Of a stretch of DNA of 64,000 nucleotides, positions 1 to 8,141 are shown piece after piece. This stretch comes from Microbacterium sp. CSI-V (GTDB lineage: Bacteria; Actinomycetota; Actinomycetes; Actinomycetales; Microbacteriaceae). Position 1 is the stretch's first letter; every line of letters begins with the position of its first letter. Below the pieces are notes generated by a model. The model worked only from the letters and a program-made list of their open reading frames with translations. It was not told the DNA's origin and did no database searches. The position numbers and the translations under genes were made by a program. The stretch is taken from the NCBI RefSeq assembly GCF_001984105.1, contig NZ_MTQM01000008.1, forward strand, positions 124,001 to 188,000. The letters run 5' to 3'.

Positions 1-617
1 ATGAGCTCGATCGCGGTGACGCCGAGCTTGCGCAGGTGGTCGATGACGGCCGGGTGGGCGATGCCGGCGTACGTGCCGCGCAACTCCTCCGGGACGTCGG
101 GATGCAGCTGGGTGAGGCCCTTGACGTGCGCCTCGTAGATGAAGCTCTCGGCGTAGGGGATCTTGGGCTGACGGTCACCCGCCCAGTCGAAGAACGGGTT
201 GATGACCACGCCCTTCATCATGTGCGCGGCCGAGTCGTCGTCGTTGAACGAGTCGGGGTCGCCGAACTCGTAGCTGAAGACGGGCTGCCCCCAGTCGATC
301 TGACCCTCGACGGCCTTGGCGTAGGGGTCGAGCAGAAGCTTGCTCGGGTTGAACCGCTTGCCGCTGGCGGGGTCGTACTCGCCGTGCACGCGGTAGCCGT
401 ACCGCTGGCCCGGCTGGATGTTCGGGAGGTACGCGTGCCAGACGAACGCGTCGACGTCGACGAGCTCGACGCACGTCTCCGTGCCGTCGGCGTCGAAGAG
501 GCACAGCTCGACTTTCTCCGCGTTCTCGCTGAACAGGGCGAAGTTCGTCCCGTTACCGTCGTAAGTGGCCCCGAGGGGATAACTGGATCCTGGCCATACC
601 TGCTGCACGTCGCTCAC
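1..617 (-). CDS. glgX: Glycogen debranching enzyme GlgX, N-terminal part
   Basis: The gene runs leftward off the window edge, so only the first ~205 residues are present. The GTG start at 617 opens with VSDVQQVWPGSSYPLGATYD, the usual start of GlgX-type isoamylases. A carbohydrate-binding CBM48/isoamylase-N domain (NFALFSENAEKVELCLFD, then GYRVHGEYDPASGKRFNPSK) is followed by the start of the GH13 barrel (FIYEAHVKGLT, ending at LRKLGVTAIELM). Family members hydrolyse alpha-1,6 branches of glycogen in the cytoplasm. The catalytic residues lie outside the window, so activity cannot be checked here. Confidence 0.93.
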   Translation of the reverse strand, partial: MSDVQQVWPGSSYPLGATYDGNGTNFALFSENAEKVELCLFDADGTETCVELVDVDAFVWHAYLPNIQPGQRYGYRVHGEYDPASGKRFNPSKLLLDPYAKAVEGQIDWGQPVFSYEFGDPDSFNDDDSAAHMMKGVVINPFFDWAGDRQPKIPYAESFIYEAHVKGLTQLHPDVPEELRGTYAGIAHPAVIDHLRKLGVTAIEL

Positions 618-698
618 GATAGACCAGGGAAGTTGCGGCCGATGGGCCGGGTCATCGTCGTTGACAGCACCCCCTCCGCCGACTATGCGCGCGGATCT

Positions 699-1181
699 CT
701 ATGCGCGCTCCGGAGGGTGGACGAGCAGGTCGATCCGCTCGTCGAGATACCGTGCGAGCGGCAGGTACCCGCCCTGCGCGCTCCAGCGCACGGTGAGCTC
801 GCCGTCGCGCAACGCGAGCGGCGCCGTCCGGGCGTCGAGCGCGGCCGGATCGAGTGCCCGCCAGCCGATGTGCACCGTCTCCCCCTCGGGCACTCCCCCG
901 CGATGCGCGGCGGCGGACAGCTCGGCCCGACGGCGCTGCGACTCGGCGGCGAAGCCCCGGCGCACCTCGGCGCGCGAGCGCACGATGTCACCGGTCGCGA
1001 GGACGCCGTCGTCGGTGAGCAGCAGTACGCCCAGATGCCAGGCTCGGCCCCGGTCCACGATGCGGGGAGCACGCGGGATGCCGAGCAGCCGCCGCCCCTC
1101 CTGGAGTTCGCCGATCCGCTCGCGGGGGGCGTCGGCGAGCCGTTCACGCGCCGCGGCGAGGAGGTCGTCGACCGTGCTCAC
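699..1181 (-). CDS. Hypothetical protein (160 aa)
   Basis: The GTG start at 1181 overlaps the stop of the upstream gene (GTGA), so the two are translationally coupled. The product is soluble, rich in Arg and Ala, with no signal peptide or membrane segment. It has a basic helical N-terminus (residues 1-40) and a mixed C-terminal part (GETVHIGWRALDP, then YLPLARYLDERIDLLVHPP). I recognise no family. Coupling to the coiled-coil gene suggests the two proteins act together. Confidence 0.7.
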   Translation of the reverse strand: MSTVDDLLAAARERLADAPRERIGELQEGRRLLGIPRAPRIVDRGRAWHLGVLLLTDDGVLATGDIVRSRAEVRRGFAAESQRRRAELSAAAHRGGVPEGETVHIGWRALDPAALDARTAPLALRDGELTVRWSAQGGYLPLARYLDERIDLLVHPPERA

Positions 1182-2023
1182 GGCATCCCCTCCACCACGG
1201 AGCGCGCGTGGTCGAGGTCTCGCGTCCGAGCGGTGGCCGTCTCGCGCGCCGCCGCCGTCTCCTCCTCGGCCGCATCGATCGCCGCGTGGGCTGCGTCCGC
1301 GTCCTTCTCGACCCGCGCGATCTCGGCGCGGAGGCCCTCGAGCCGTTCGCGGACCCGGTCGGCCTTCTCCCGGGCGGCGGTCTCCCGCGCCGTCGCCCCG
1401 GCGAGCGCGCGGTCGGCGTCCGCGCGTGCCCGCTCCGCCTCGCGCACCGCGCGCTCCGCGGCCTTCCGAGCCCGGCGCTGCGCCAGGTCGTCCCGCGTGG
1501 GCGTCTCCACGACGGCCGCGCCCTCCGGCACCGAACCGGCCACCGCGGCGCTCGGGTCGGTGTCGTCGGCCAGATCGACGGATGCCACCAGCCGCCCGGT
1601 CAGGATCATCGCCGCAGCGTGCGGGTCGATGATGGCCGCGTTGACGGTCTTCTCCACGGCGTCCCGCATCGGAGCGCTCAGGGGTGTTCCCGCTTCGGCC
1701 GCGAGATCGGCCGCCCGCCGGGCGAGGGCGGCGACCAGCTGACGACGCTGCCGACCGAGACGGGTCATCTCCACGGCATCCGCGTCGTCCTGCGCTTCCC
1801 GGAGCGCCTGCGCCAGCTCGACGGCCTCGGCGAGCTGGCCGTCGCGGGAAAGCAGATTGACCGCCCACGCGGCCAGCGTCGGCTTGCGCAACTTCGCGAT
1901 GCGGCGCCCCACCGCGCCGCCGATCTCCTCGGCGCGACCGTTGCGCGCCGCGGTGAATCGCGCGGGCGGAAGGGCGAGCAACTCGGCCGCGACCTCGTCG
2001 AGGAGGGTCGCCGCGTCACTCAT
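1178..2023 (-). CDS. Hypothetical alanine/arginine-rich coiled-coil protein
   Basis: A 281-residue cytoplasmic protein. Residues 1-170 are a helical globular part (GRRIAKLRKPTLAAWAVNLL and RQLVAALARRAADL are recognisable pieces). Residues ~180-280 are a long charged coiled coil of repeated Ala/Arg/Glu heptads. The ATG at 2023 was chosen because translation from it gives the conserved-looking MSDAATLLDEVAAELLALP start; upstream codons run into the intergenic region. It overlaps the following 160-aa gene by 4 bases. The N-terminal pattern recurs in uncharacterised actinobacterial proteins; no function is assigned. Confidence 0.75.
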   Translation of the reverse strand: MSDAATLLDEVAAELLALPPARFTAARNGRAEEIGGAVGRRIAKLRKPTLAAWAVNLLSRDGQLAEAVELAQALREAQDDADAVEMTRLGRQRRQLVAALARRAADLAAEAGTPLSAPMRDAVEKTVNAAIIDPHAAAMILTGRLVASVDLADDTDPSAAVAGSVPEGAAVVETPTRDDLAQRRARKAAERAVREAERARADADRALAGATARETAAREKADRVRERLEGLRAEIARVEKDADAAHAAIDAAEEETAAARETATARTRDLDHARSVVEGMP

Positions 2024-2045
2024 CCCCCCATTGTGACCCGTCCGG

Positions 2046-2723
2046 TCAGAGGGGGACCACCCCGGGACGCGGACCGCGGATCTCGCGGTGCAGGCGCTCC
2101 ATGCGCGCGTCCAGCTCGGCCGCGGTGTCGGCGGCATCCTTCAGCTCCGCCAGCAGTTCGTCGGGTACGAGGCGGTCGTACTTGTAATAGATCTTGTGCT
2201 CGAGGCTGGCCCAGAAGTGCATCGCGATCGTGCGGAACTGCACCTCGACGGGGACGTCGACGCGTCCGGTCGAAAGGAACACGGGCACATCGACGATCAC
2301 GTGCAGGCTCTTGTAGCCGTTCGCCTTCGGGCGCGCGATGTAGTCCTTCACGTCGCGCACGGTGATGTCGTCCTGCTGCGTGAGGAGGTTGGACAGCCGG
2401 TAGGCGTCGTCGACGAAGCTGCAGGTGATCCGGATGCCCGCGATGTCGGTGATCGCGCTCCGGATGGAGTCGAAGTCGGGTTCGATGCCTTTGCGCCGGA
2501 CCTTGTCCACGAGACTGTCGGGCGACTTCACGCGACTCGAGACGTGCTCGATCGGGTTGTAGTCGTGCATCTCCTGGAACTCTTCGCGCAGGATGGTGAT
2601 CTTCGTCTCGACCTCGGCGAGACCGAACCGGTACTCCATGAGGAAGCGCTGGAACTCGTCGCGCATCGCGCGGAGCGAGGCTCCGGACACCGTGATCTGC
2701 TGATCCTCCAGCGGGTCGGACAT
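2046..2723 (-). CDS. Small alarmone synthetase (GTP pyrophosphokinase family)
   Basis: A 225-residue single-domain RelA/SpoT synthetase. Visible motifs in order are RVKSPDSLVDKVRRKG (substrate-binding basic strand), DIAGIRITCSFVDDAYRL, KANGYKSLHVIVDV (the G-loop, with the Tyr expected to stack on the GDP/GTP base) and VEVQFRTIAMHFWASLEHK. There is no HD hydrolase, TGS or ACT domain, so it belongs with RelQ/RelP-type small alarmone synthetases rather than the long ribosome-associated Rel. Family members transfer pyrophosphate from ATP to GDP or GTP to make (p)ppGpp. It appears monocistronic. Confidence 0.92.
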   Translation of the reverse strand: MSDPLEDQQITVSGASLRAMRDEFQRFLMEYRFGLAEVETKITILREEFQEMHDYNPIEHVSSRVKSPDSLVDKVRRKGIEPDFDSIRSAITDIAGIRITCSFVDDAYRLSNLLTQQDDITVRDVKDYIARPKANGYKSLHVIVDVPVFLSTGRVDVPVEVQFRTIAMHFWASLEHKIYYKYDRLVPDELLAELKDAADTAAELDARMERLHREIRGPRPGVVPL

Positions 2724-2765
2724 GGGAGCGACGCTAGCGTCGGCTCCTACGAGGGTCCTGGGAGG

Positions 2766-2903
2766 TCACTCCCCCGCCGGCGGGGCCGACCGCGGGATGA
2801 GTTCGCCGTCCACGACGTCGATCCCGGTGAGTTGGTCGAAAACCTCGGGGAGGTCGCCGGCGTCACCGGGTTCGGGAAGGAGGGGGAATCGGCTGTCGCT
2901 CAC
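2766..2903 (-). CDS. Small hypothetical acidic protein (45 aa)
   Basis: A short ORF from a GTG at 2903, preceded by a good ribosome-binding site (AAAGGACC, about 5 bases before the start). The product begins VSDSRFPLLPEPGDAGDLPE and ends GELIPRSAPPAGE. It is acidic and proline-rich, with no membrane segment. Codon use (G/C at third positions) fits a real gene. I know no family for it. Confidence 0.5.
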   Translation of the reverse strand: MSDSRFPLLPEPGDAGDLPEVFDQLTGIDVVDGELIPRSAPPAGE

Positions 2904-3021
2904 GGCGGGGTCCTTTGCTGGATGTCCCCAGACTGACAGAGCCGCCAGGCGCAACGGGTGGCCTTGACACCCCGTCGGCGGCCACGTAGCTCTCCGGATC
3001 CCCGCCGGTATCGTGGAGACC

Positions 3022-3348
3022 ATGGGCACGATCTTCTACGGCGGCGGCGGGACGGCGGTCCCCATCGAGGACCGCGCATTGGCGCATCTCAAGGTCGTCA
3101 TCTCCACGAAGCTCCGCCGCGGTGAGAGCTTCACTCTCTCCTGGCAGCACCCCGAGGGTCAGCCGCGGGGCCGCAGCACGCTGTGGCTGCACCCGGCGAT
3201 CCCGCTCCGCTTCGTCTTCGACGAGGCCGAGCCCACGAAACTCAGCCGCGAGTGGATCGAGCGGCTCGCCGACTCGGCGAACTCCTCGGGCGGCATCCTG
3301 CTCGTCCCCGAGGACATCGCCCCGGTCGAGGAGACTCCGAAGCGCTGA
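3022..3348 (+). CDS. DUF7882-type small protein (often mis-labelled ATP-dependent DNA ligase), copy 1
   Basis: A 108-residue protein starting MGTIFYGGGGTAVPIEDRAL. It shares the core LAHLKVVISTKLRRGESFTLSW, then a Trp-Leu-His-Pro strand (WLHPAIPLRFVFD) and ADSANSSGGILLVPE with the gene at 3779. Such proteins are common in Microbacteriaceae and are often annotated as DNA ligase, but no KxDG ligase motif is visible, so that name is not supported. The pattern suggests a compact beta-rich fold with one helix. The ATG at 3022 was preferred over an in-frame GTG three codons upstream by alignment with its paralogue. Confidence 0.85.
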   Translation: MGTIFYGGGGTAVPIEDRALAHLKVVISTKLRRGESFTLSWQHPEGQPRGRSTLWLHPAIPLRFVFDEAEPTKLSREWIERLADSANSSGGILLVPEDIAPVEETPKR

Positions 3349-3350
3349 GG

Positions 3351-3668
3351 TCAGCCCTCTTCGACGAGGGTGTCCTCCGAAGGCTCGGGCGTGATCGCCA
3401 GACCGTTCGGACCCGAGGCGGCCAGCATGAGGTCCTCCACCCAGACGCGGTTGATGCGCGGCTGGCGGCTTCCGTAGAAGTGGAACTGGATCGGCACCGA
3501 GGGGTGCATCCAGAAGCTGCGGCGACCGCTGCCGTCGCCGACCTCGACGTCGAACATGAACGACTCCGAACGCCGGAGCTTGTTCATCACGACGATGCGG
3601 AGGTGCGCAAGCGTGCGGTCATCGATGTCGACGGCGTTCGCGACGGTGTCGTAAATGAAACGGCCCAT
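3351..3668 (-). CDS. DUF7882-type small protein, divergent copy 2
   Basis: A 105-residue paralogue of its two neighbours on the opposite strand. It begins MGRFIYDTVANAVDIDDRTL and keeps LAHLRIVVMNKLRRSESF, a Trp-Met-His-Pro strand (FWMHPSVPIQFHF) and the C-terminal GPNGLAITPE. The aromatic core differs (MFDVEV in place of TLSW). It ends two bases past the stop of copy 1, so the two genes converge. Function unknown. Confidence 0.85.
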   Translation of the reverse strand: MGRFIYDTVANAVDIDDRTLAHLRIVVMNKLRRSESFMFDVEVGDGSGRRSFWMHPSVPIQFHFYGSRQPRINRVWVEDLMLAASGPNGLAITPEPSEDTLVEEG

Positions 3669-3778
3669 GATGTCGAGCCTATCCGAGACCCGCGTGCGGC
3701 CGTCCCGCGAATGCCACGGCACGGGGTGCCGAATCAAGCCCCCGGTCGTGGATTCCCGACCGGTGTTGACTGACTCGC

Positions 3779-4096
3779 GTGGGAACGTTGTACTACGGGG
3801 ATGTCGCGACGCCGATCGAGATCGAGGATCGCGCGCTCGCGCACGTCAAGGTCGTGATCGCCACGAAGCTCCGCCGCGGCGAGAGTTTCACCCTCTCGTG
3901 GACGCACGGCCCGGGCCAGGAGGTGGGCCGCAGCACCGTCTGGCTGCACCCGTCGATCCCGTTGCGCTTCGTGTTCGACGACCCCGAACCCGCGCTCCTC
4001 AGCCGGGCGTGGATCGAGGACCTGGCCAACTCGGCGAACTCCTCGGGTGGACTCCTGCTCGTCCCCGAGCCCGGGAGCGACGCTCCGCGGACCTGA
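3779..4096 (+). CDS. DUF7882-type small protein, copy 3
   Basis: A 105-residue protein with a GTG start at 3779, giving VGTLYYGDVATPIEIEDRAL in register with copy 1. The stretch LAHVKVVIATKLRRGESFTL and the strand VWLHPSIPLRFVFDDPEP are nearly identical to copy 1, so the two same-strand copies look like a local duplication. Divergent copy 2 lies between them. There is no signal peptide and no catalytic motif. Confidence 0.85.
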   Translation: MGTLYYGDVATPIEIEDRALAHVKVVIATKLRRGESFTLSWTHGPGQEVGRSTVWLHPSIPLRFVFDDPEPALLSRAWIEDLANSANSSGGLLLVPEPGSDAPRT

Positions 4097-4097
4097 G

Positions 4098-4352
4098 TCA
4101 GGCGGTGCGCTGGTCGAGGATCTCGCGCGCGCCCTCTTCGACCGCGGTGGGAACGACGAGCGGACGTCCGGCCGAGAAGGCCTCCCACTCCCGCAGGACG
4201 ATCGTCTCGATGTGCACGGGGTCTTCGCCGGGGTAGTCCAGGCGCAGTCGCGAAACGACCGAATGCAGGGATGCCACGGGCACGCCCTCCACCGTCTGGA
4301 CGGCGTCGACGGCGGTCACGCTCACGCGCGCCTCGATCGCATTTTCGTCCAT
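4098..4352 (-). CDS. Hypothetical protein, possible three-helix bundle dimerisation domain (84 aa)
   Basis: A short all-helical protein beginning MDENAIEARVSVTAVDAVQT. The segment VASLHSVVSRLRLDYPGEDP followed by VHIETIVLREWEAF resembles the small three-helix dimerisation domain found alone in many Microbacteriaceae. That match is from memory and tentative. The gene lies downstream of a perfect CTAGGC palindrome, 50 bases before its start, and could be controlled by the MarR gene upstream. Confidence 0.65.
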   Translation of the reverse strand: MDENAIEARVSVTAVDAVQTVEGVPVASLHSVVSRLRLDYPGEDPVHIETIVLREWEAFSAGRPLVVPTAVEEGAREILDQRTA

Positions 4353-4402
4353 GACCTCATGGTTTCACGGACGCCGAACGATTCCTAATACTCAGAATTC
4401 AA

Positions 4403-4415
4403 CTAGGCTGCCTAG
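4403..4415. promoter_or_regulatory. Perfect palindrome CTAGGC-n-GCCTAG, probable MarR operator
   Basis: Six-base arms around one central base, in an AT-richer stretch between the marR stop (4442) and the start of the 84-aa gene (4352). Size and symmetry are typical of MarR-family operators. By position it would control the 84-aa gene. Which MarR protein binds it is inference. Confidence 0.5.
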
Positions 4416-4441
4416 CTTCTTACGCGGGCCGCGCATTCCGA

Positions 4442-4987
4442 TCAGAGGGAGACGTCGGCCCCGATCGGCGAGGGCTCCCCGTCGTGATGCGGGTCGACCT
4501 GGTCGACGGCATCCTGGAGCCGGCCGAGGCAGGCGATGACGGTCGCGCACTCCTCGGCGGTCATGTCGACGACGGCCGCCATCATGCGCGAATGCATCGA
4601 GCCGAGCGTGGCGCGCACCTCGGCATCGCTCGCCGCGGTGGCCACGATGTAGATGCTGCGCCGGTCGGTGGGGTGCGGCGCGCGCGTCACGTGGCCGGAC
4701 TTCTCGAGCCGATCGATGATCGCCGTCGTCGACGCCGTCGAGACACCGAGGTAACGGGTCAGTTCGCTCGGCGAGACCTGCCGGCCCTGCCCGGTCGCCC
4801 GCAGGAGGTAGCGGAGAACGAGGAGCTCGTTCTCTCCCATGGACATGGACTCACGGGTGCGGCGCCGCATCGCGATCTCGGCCGCGCGGTAGACGCGGAA
4901 CGCCTGCAGCACCTCCACGGCCCGACGGCGGCGGTCTTCTTCGCTCGCGCCGTACCAGTAGCGCGACGCCTGCGAGCCGTTTTCCAC
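4442..4987 (-). CDS. MarR-family transcriptional regulator
   Basis: 181 residues. Helical dimerisation segments flank a winged helix (LTRYLGVSTASTTAIIDRLE is the recognition region), with the wing residues HPTDRRSIYIV, the DxRS signature of MarR proteins. The GTG at 4987 was chosen because an AGGA ribosome site lies about 8 bases upstream. The gene is divergent from a second MarR gene at 5135 across a 147-base intergenic region holding an AT-rich element (TGGTAAATATATC near 5053-5065) that could be a promoter. Ligand unknown. Confidence 0.9.
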   Translation of the reverse strand: MENGSQASRYWYGASEEDRRRRAVEVLQAFRVYRAAEIAMRRRTRESMSMGENELLVLRYLLRATGQGRQVSPSELTRYLGVSTASTTAIIDRLEKSGHVTRAPHPTDRRSIYIVATAASDAEVRATLGSMHSRMMAAVVDMTAEECATVIACLGRLQDAVDQVDPHHDGEPSPIGADVSL

Positions 4988-5134
4988 TTCGGCATCCTAC
5001 GTCAGGAGGACCGCGCAAGGGCCCTGCCCCTTCGCATGGCGTACAGGTACGATGGTAAATATATCGGCCCGCTACTTGATGGGCGTTCGAGATACGAGGA
5101 ATGCGAACTACCCCGTCGGGGAGGTGACGAGATC

Positions 5135-5614
5135 ATGACCACGGAACAAGACGTGGTGAAGGCCGTCAGCGACCTGTCCGAATCCGGCGCCGCCTCCGAG
5201 CGCGTCGCCCTGCAGTCCCTCGGCATCGGCCCGAACGACGCCAAGGTGCTCCGATTCCTCCTCGACCGCGAGGACGACGACGAGCCGGTGACCCCGCGAC
5301 TCCTCGCCGAGATGCTGGGCATCTCGTCCGCAGCCACGACCGCACTGATCGACCGCCTCGCCGACGCCGGCTGGGTCGAACGGGTTCCGTTCCCCGGCGA
5401 CCGCCGCTCCATCGTCGTGCGCGCGACCATCGACGCGGCCTCCCCCGCACGCCACCTCCTGGCGGTGCGGCGCTCGTCGGTGGCCGAAGCCGCGTCGCGA
5501 CTGGGGGCCGACGAACGCCGAGTCGTCGCGGAGTTCCTCGACGAGGTCGCCCGCGCCGAGACGCAGCGCGTCGAGCACCTGAACCCCCGCGCCGGACAGT
5601 CCCGCCCCGCCTGA
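5135..5614 (+). CDS. MarR-family transcriptional regulator
   Basis: 159 residues starting MTTEQDVVKAVSDLSESGAA, with a GGGAGGTGA ribosome site just upstream of the ATG. The winged helix is LAEMLGISSAATTALIDRLA, followed by the wing VPFPGDRRSIVV, again the DxRS signature. It resembles the divergent MarR at 4442-4987 across the DNA-binding part, so the two may be paralogues reading similar operators. Ligand and targets are not evident. Confidence 0.88.
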   Translation: MTTEQDVVKAVSDLSESGAASERVALQSLGIGPNDAKVLRFLLDREDDDEPVTPRLLAEMLGISSAATTALIDRLADAGWVERVPFPGDRRSIVVRATIDAASPARHLLAVRRSSVAEAASRLGADERRVVAEFLDEVARAETQRVEHLNPRAGQSRPA

Positions 5615-5627
5615 GCGGCGGGGCGGG
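5601..5627. terminator. Bidirectional hairpin terminator
   Basis: CCCGCCCCGC (5601-5610) pairs with GCGGGGCGGG (5618-5627) across a 7-base loop that contains the marR stop codon. It lies between converging genes and can serve both. There is no long U-tract, as is common in actinobacteria. Confidence 0.6.
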
Positions 5628-5633
5628 CACGGG

Positions 5634-5879
5634 TCAGTCGTTCGTGCGACCCGTCTCGTGCTGGAGACGGTCGATCTCTTCCGAGGCCTCGGCCTTGGTC
5701 AAGTCGGCGGTGATCTCCTCACCGGCCTCGCGCGCGAGCGTGTCGAGGTAGCTGCGCTGCGGTGCGGTCATCGGCTCGTCGCCGGTGACCCAGTCCGAGG
5801 GGTCCTTCTCTACGGGGTCCTGTCCCTCACGCACGGCGCCGAGGGTCTCTTCTTCATGGTCACGGGGAGCATCGGTCAT
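5634..5879 (-). CDS. DUF3072 domain protein (81 aa)
   Basis: An acidic 81-residue protein. The central DWVTGDEPMTAPQRSYLDTL and following LTKAEASEEIDRLQ match the DUF3072 pattern, a short helical domain common in actinobacteria and some proteobacteria. The N-terminal ~30 residues are disordered and charged. No function is established. The gene stands alone between two converging or diverging neighbours. Confidence 0.85.
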   Translation of the reverse strand: MTDAPRDHEEETLGAVREGQDPVEKDPSDWVTGDEPMTAPQRSYLDTLAREAGEEITADLTKAEASEEIDRLQHETGRTND

Positions 5880-5958
5880 CGCGCCAGGCTAGGTCGGCGT
5901 CACCGGCGCTCCGCCGGGATTGACAGCCCCCGCCCGGTGGGTGCGGCATCCTGGACGG

Positions 5959-6921
5959 ATGCCCGACGACACCCGCCCCGCCGACGTCGACGTCCAGACG
6001 TTCCGGCGCGGCGCAGCGCAGACCCGGGTGACGATCGTGTCGACCGGCGCATCCGGTCGCCCCTTCGTGCTCGTCGCCGGGATCGGGGTCGCGGCCAGCT
6101 ACTTCGAGTTCCTCGCGCCGCTCCTCGCCGAGCACGGCGACGTGTACGCGCTCGATCTCCCGGGATTCGCCGGGATGCCGGCATCCGGTCACGAACCGAC
6201 CGCCGCGTTCTTCGCCGACCAGGTCGAGGGCGTGATCGACCATTACCGCCTGGACGATCCCGTACTCGTCGGGCACTCGATGGGCACCCAGGTCGTGGTC
6301 GAGGTGCTCACGCGGCGCGACGACCTGTCCCGAGCGGTGCTCGTGAGTCCCGTCGTGGACGAGAGCGAGGCGACGGCCCCGCTGCAGGCCGTGCGCTTCG
6401 TGCAGTCCACCGCGCGGGAGTCCCTGCACATCGCGGTGATGGCGGTCTCGGCGTACCTCCTGTGCGGGTTCCTCTACTTCGCCGAGGTGCTGCCGCACAT
6501 GCTGAGGTACCGGATCTCGGACCGGGTCGGGCTGGTCCGCGCGCGGCTGCTCCTCATCCGCGGCGAGTTCGACCGTCCGTCGCCGCGGCGGCTGCACTCC
6601 CGTCTCGTCGCCCGCGCCCGCCACGCGCGGCGCTGGGAGATCGAGGGCGCGGCCCACTCGATCATCAACGGCCATGCCGTCGGGGTCGCCCGCCTGGTGC
6701 GGGAGCACCTCGACGACGACCTCGCCGCCCGCGGACGGCTCACCTCCGAGGAGGCGCGCGTTCCGCCCGCGCGACACAAGGACCTCCGGATGATCCTGGA
6801 TGCCACGGCCAGCCGCTTCGCGGAGTGGTTCAGCGCGCTGCACCACGACCAGGACGGAGTCGAACGGGCCAAGGCCCGCCACGCCCGCATCCTGTGGCGC
6901 GCCTACGTCTCCCGGCGCTGA
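5959..6921 (+). CDS. Alpha/beta-hydrolase
   Basis: 320 residues with the canonical fold order: oxyanion strand FVLVAGIGVAASYFEFLAPL, then DLPGFAGMP, the nucleophile elbow GHSMG (Ser near residue 111), an acid candidate in IRGEFDRPSP and the catalytic His candidate in EGAAHSIINGHA. A lid segment (residues ~140-190) is hydrophobic. Residues ~230-320 form an extra charged helical tail beyond the usual hydrolase core. The 3' end overlaps the converging kinase gene by 19 bases. Substrate unknown. Confidence 0.88.
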   Translation: MPDDTRPADVDVQTFRRGAAQTRVTIVSTGASGRPFVLVAGIGVAASYFEFLAPLLAEHGDVYALDLPGFAGMPASGHEPTAAFFADQVEGVIDHYRLDDPVLVGHSMGTQVVVEVLTRRDDLSRAVLVSPVVDESEATAPLQAVRFVQSTARESLHIAVMAVSAYLLCGFLYFAEVLPHMLRYRISDRVGLVRARLLLIRGEFDRPSPRRLHSRLVARARHARRWEIEGAAHSIINGHAVGVARLVREHLDDDLAARGRLTSEEARVPPARHKDLRMILDATASRFAEWFSALHHDQDGVERAKARHARILWRAYVSRR

Positions 6922-8123
6922 CCGGCGAGCGTCGCGGCACGGGCGGCGGCGGGAACCGCGGCGAGGAAACCGCCGACGAACGTGTCGCCGAGCCCGATCG
7001 TGGTCGGGTGGGGGACGTCGACCACGTGGGCGGCGACGCCGACGGCCGGCATCCGCTCCTCCACCGCGGCGACGACGGCCGCGCCGCCGGGGTGACGCGG
7101 AAAGGCCGCGGTCGCGTCGAGGTCGGCGAGCGTGCACGCGTCACCGACCCGGTAGCGGGTCGCCGCCGTGCGCACCGCGCTCTCCAGACTCGCGCGGTGA
7201 CGATCGGCCTCGGGCCCCACGGCGATCGCCCAGTACTTCGTGTGCACCACGAGCGCGGGAGCGGGGATGAGCGCGCGGGCCTCGGCGAGAGCGGTCGCGA
7301 CGTCGTCCGGCGACAGCAGGTCGACGCGGCGGCCGAGGTACTCCTGCAGCTCGTCCTCGTTCATGCCGTACACGTCGATGCGGTCGAGGAGGCGTCGGCG
7401 CACGATCTCGGCGAAGGTGCGGTCGTAGAACCCGGCGTCCTCGTAATAGACGAGCGCCTCCGGCGGCAGGCCGCGCATCGCCGCGACGAGATCGTCGAGG
7501 CGGCTCGCGAGCAGGGCGGCATCCTGCATCGTGTTGAACCCCGACACCAGGAAGGCGTCCGCTTCCGCGAGCGCGTCGCCGAGGTCGGCGGCGATCGCCA
7601 TCTCGCGGTTCGGGGCGTCGTTCGCGAAGATCAGGCGGTTCGCCGACGGTGCGGTGACCGCGCCGTCGGGGAGGGTCACGGTCGTCCCCTCGGGGTACTG
7701 CACGATGAGGTGCGGATCGAGGGTGTCGCGCGCGGCCGAGGAGACGACCCGCATCGACGCGGGCAGGAGCCGGCGCACGGTGTCGTCGATGCTCACGAGA
7801 TGCTGCACCGTCGGCACGCCGATCCGGTCGAGGGCGATCCCCGCGCGCACGCCCGTCCCGCCGAGGGTCACCGCCACGTCGAACCGGGCGGCGAAGTCCT
7901 CGATGATGTCGGAGCTTCGGACGTGCCGCTCGCCTCCCCCGCCGTGGGCGAGGAAGGCGAGCACGGTCACGACGAGCGTGCGCTCGTCGACGATCGGCGC
8001 CGTGGTGACGAGCTCGCCCCGGTGGATGCCGTACTCGGCCGCGAGGGCGGTGAGCACGGTGGCATCCCACCGGATCTCGTAGTCGACGGTTCCGCCGAGT
8101 CCGAGGACGAGGTCTCCTGCCAT
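6903..8123 (-). CDS. ADP-dependent sugar kinase (ADP-glucokinase/phosphofructokinase family)
   Basis: 406 residues, somewhat shorter than the ~450 typical of the family. Motifs include the NxxE Mg-binding motif in YGMNEDELQEYLG, the VVHTKYWAI strand and the C-terminal GLGDTF loop with the catalytic Asp. Family members phosphorylate glucose or fructose 6-phosphate using ADP. It is the last gene of an operon after a ketose-bisphosphate aldolase and a sugar ABC transporter. It therefore probably makes the bisphosphate that the aldolase cleaves; the exact sugar is unknown. A GGGGAGGATC ribosome site precedes the ATG. Confidence 0.85.
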   Translation of the reverse strand: MAGDLVLGLGGTVDYEIRWDATVLTALAAEYGIHRGELVTTAPIVDERTLVVTVLAFLAHGGGGERHVRSSDIIEDFAARFDVAVTLGGTGVRAGIALDRIGVPTVQHLVSIDDTVRRLLPASMRVVSSAARDTLDPHLIVQYPEGTTVTLPDGAVTAPSANRLIFANDAPNREMAIAADLGDALAEADAFLVSGFNTMQDAALLASRLDDLVAAMRGLPPEALVYYEDAGFYDRTFAEIVRRRLLDRIDVYGMNEDELQEYLGRRVDLLSPDDVATALAEARALIPAPALVVHTKYWAIAVGPEADRHRASLESAVRTAATRYRVGDACTLADLDATAAFPRHPGGAAVVAAVEERMPAVGVAAHVVDVPHPTTIGLGDTFVGGFLAAVPAAARAATLAGQRRET

Positions 8124-8141
8124 GACGCCGATCCTCCCCGA

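Noticed and set aside
3022..4096. ATP-dependent DNA ligase annotation for the small proteins
   Set aside because: They are ~105 residues and lack the KxDG lysine motif and all other nucleotidyltransferase motifs.
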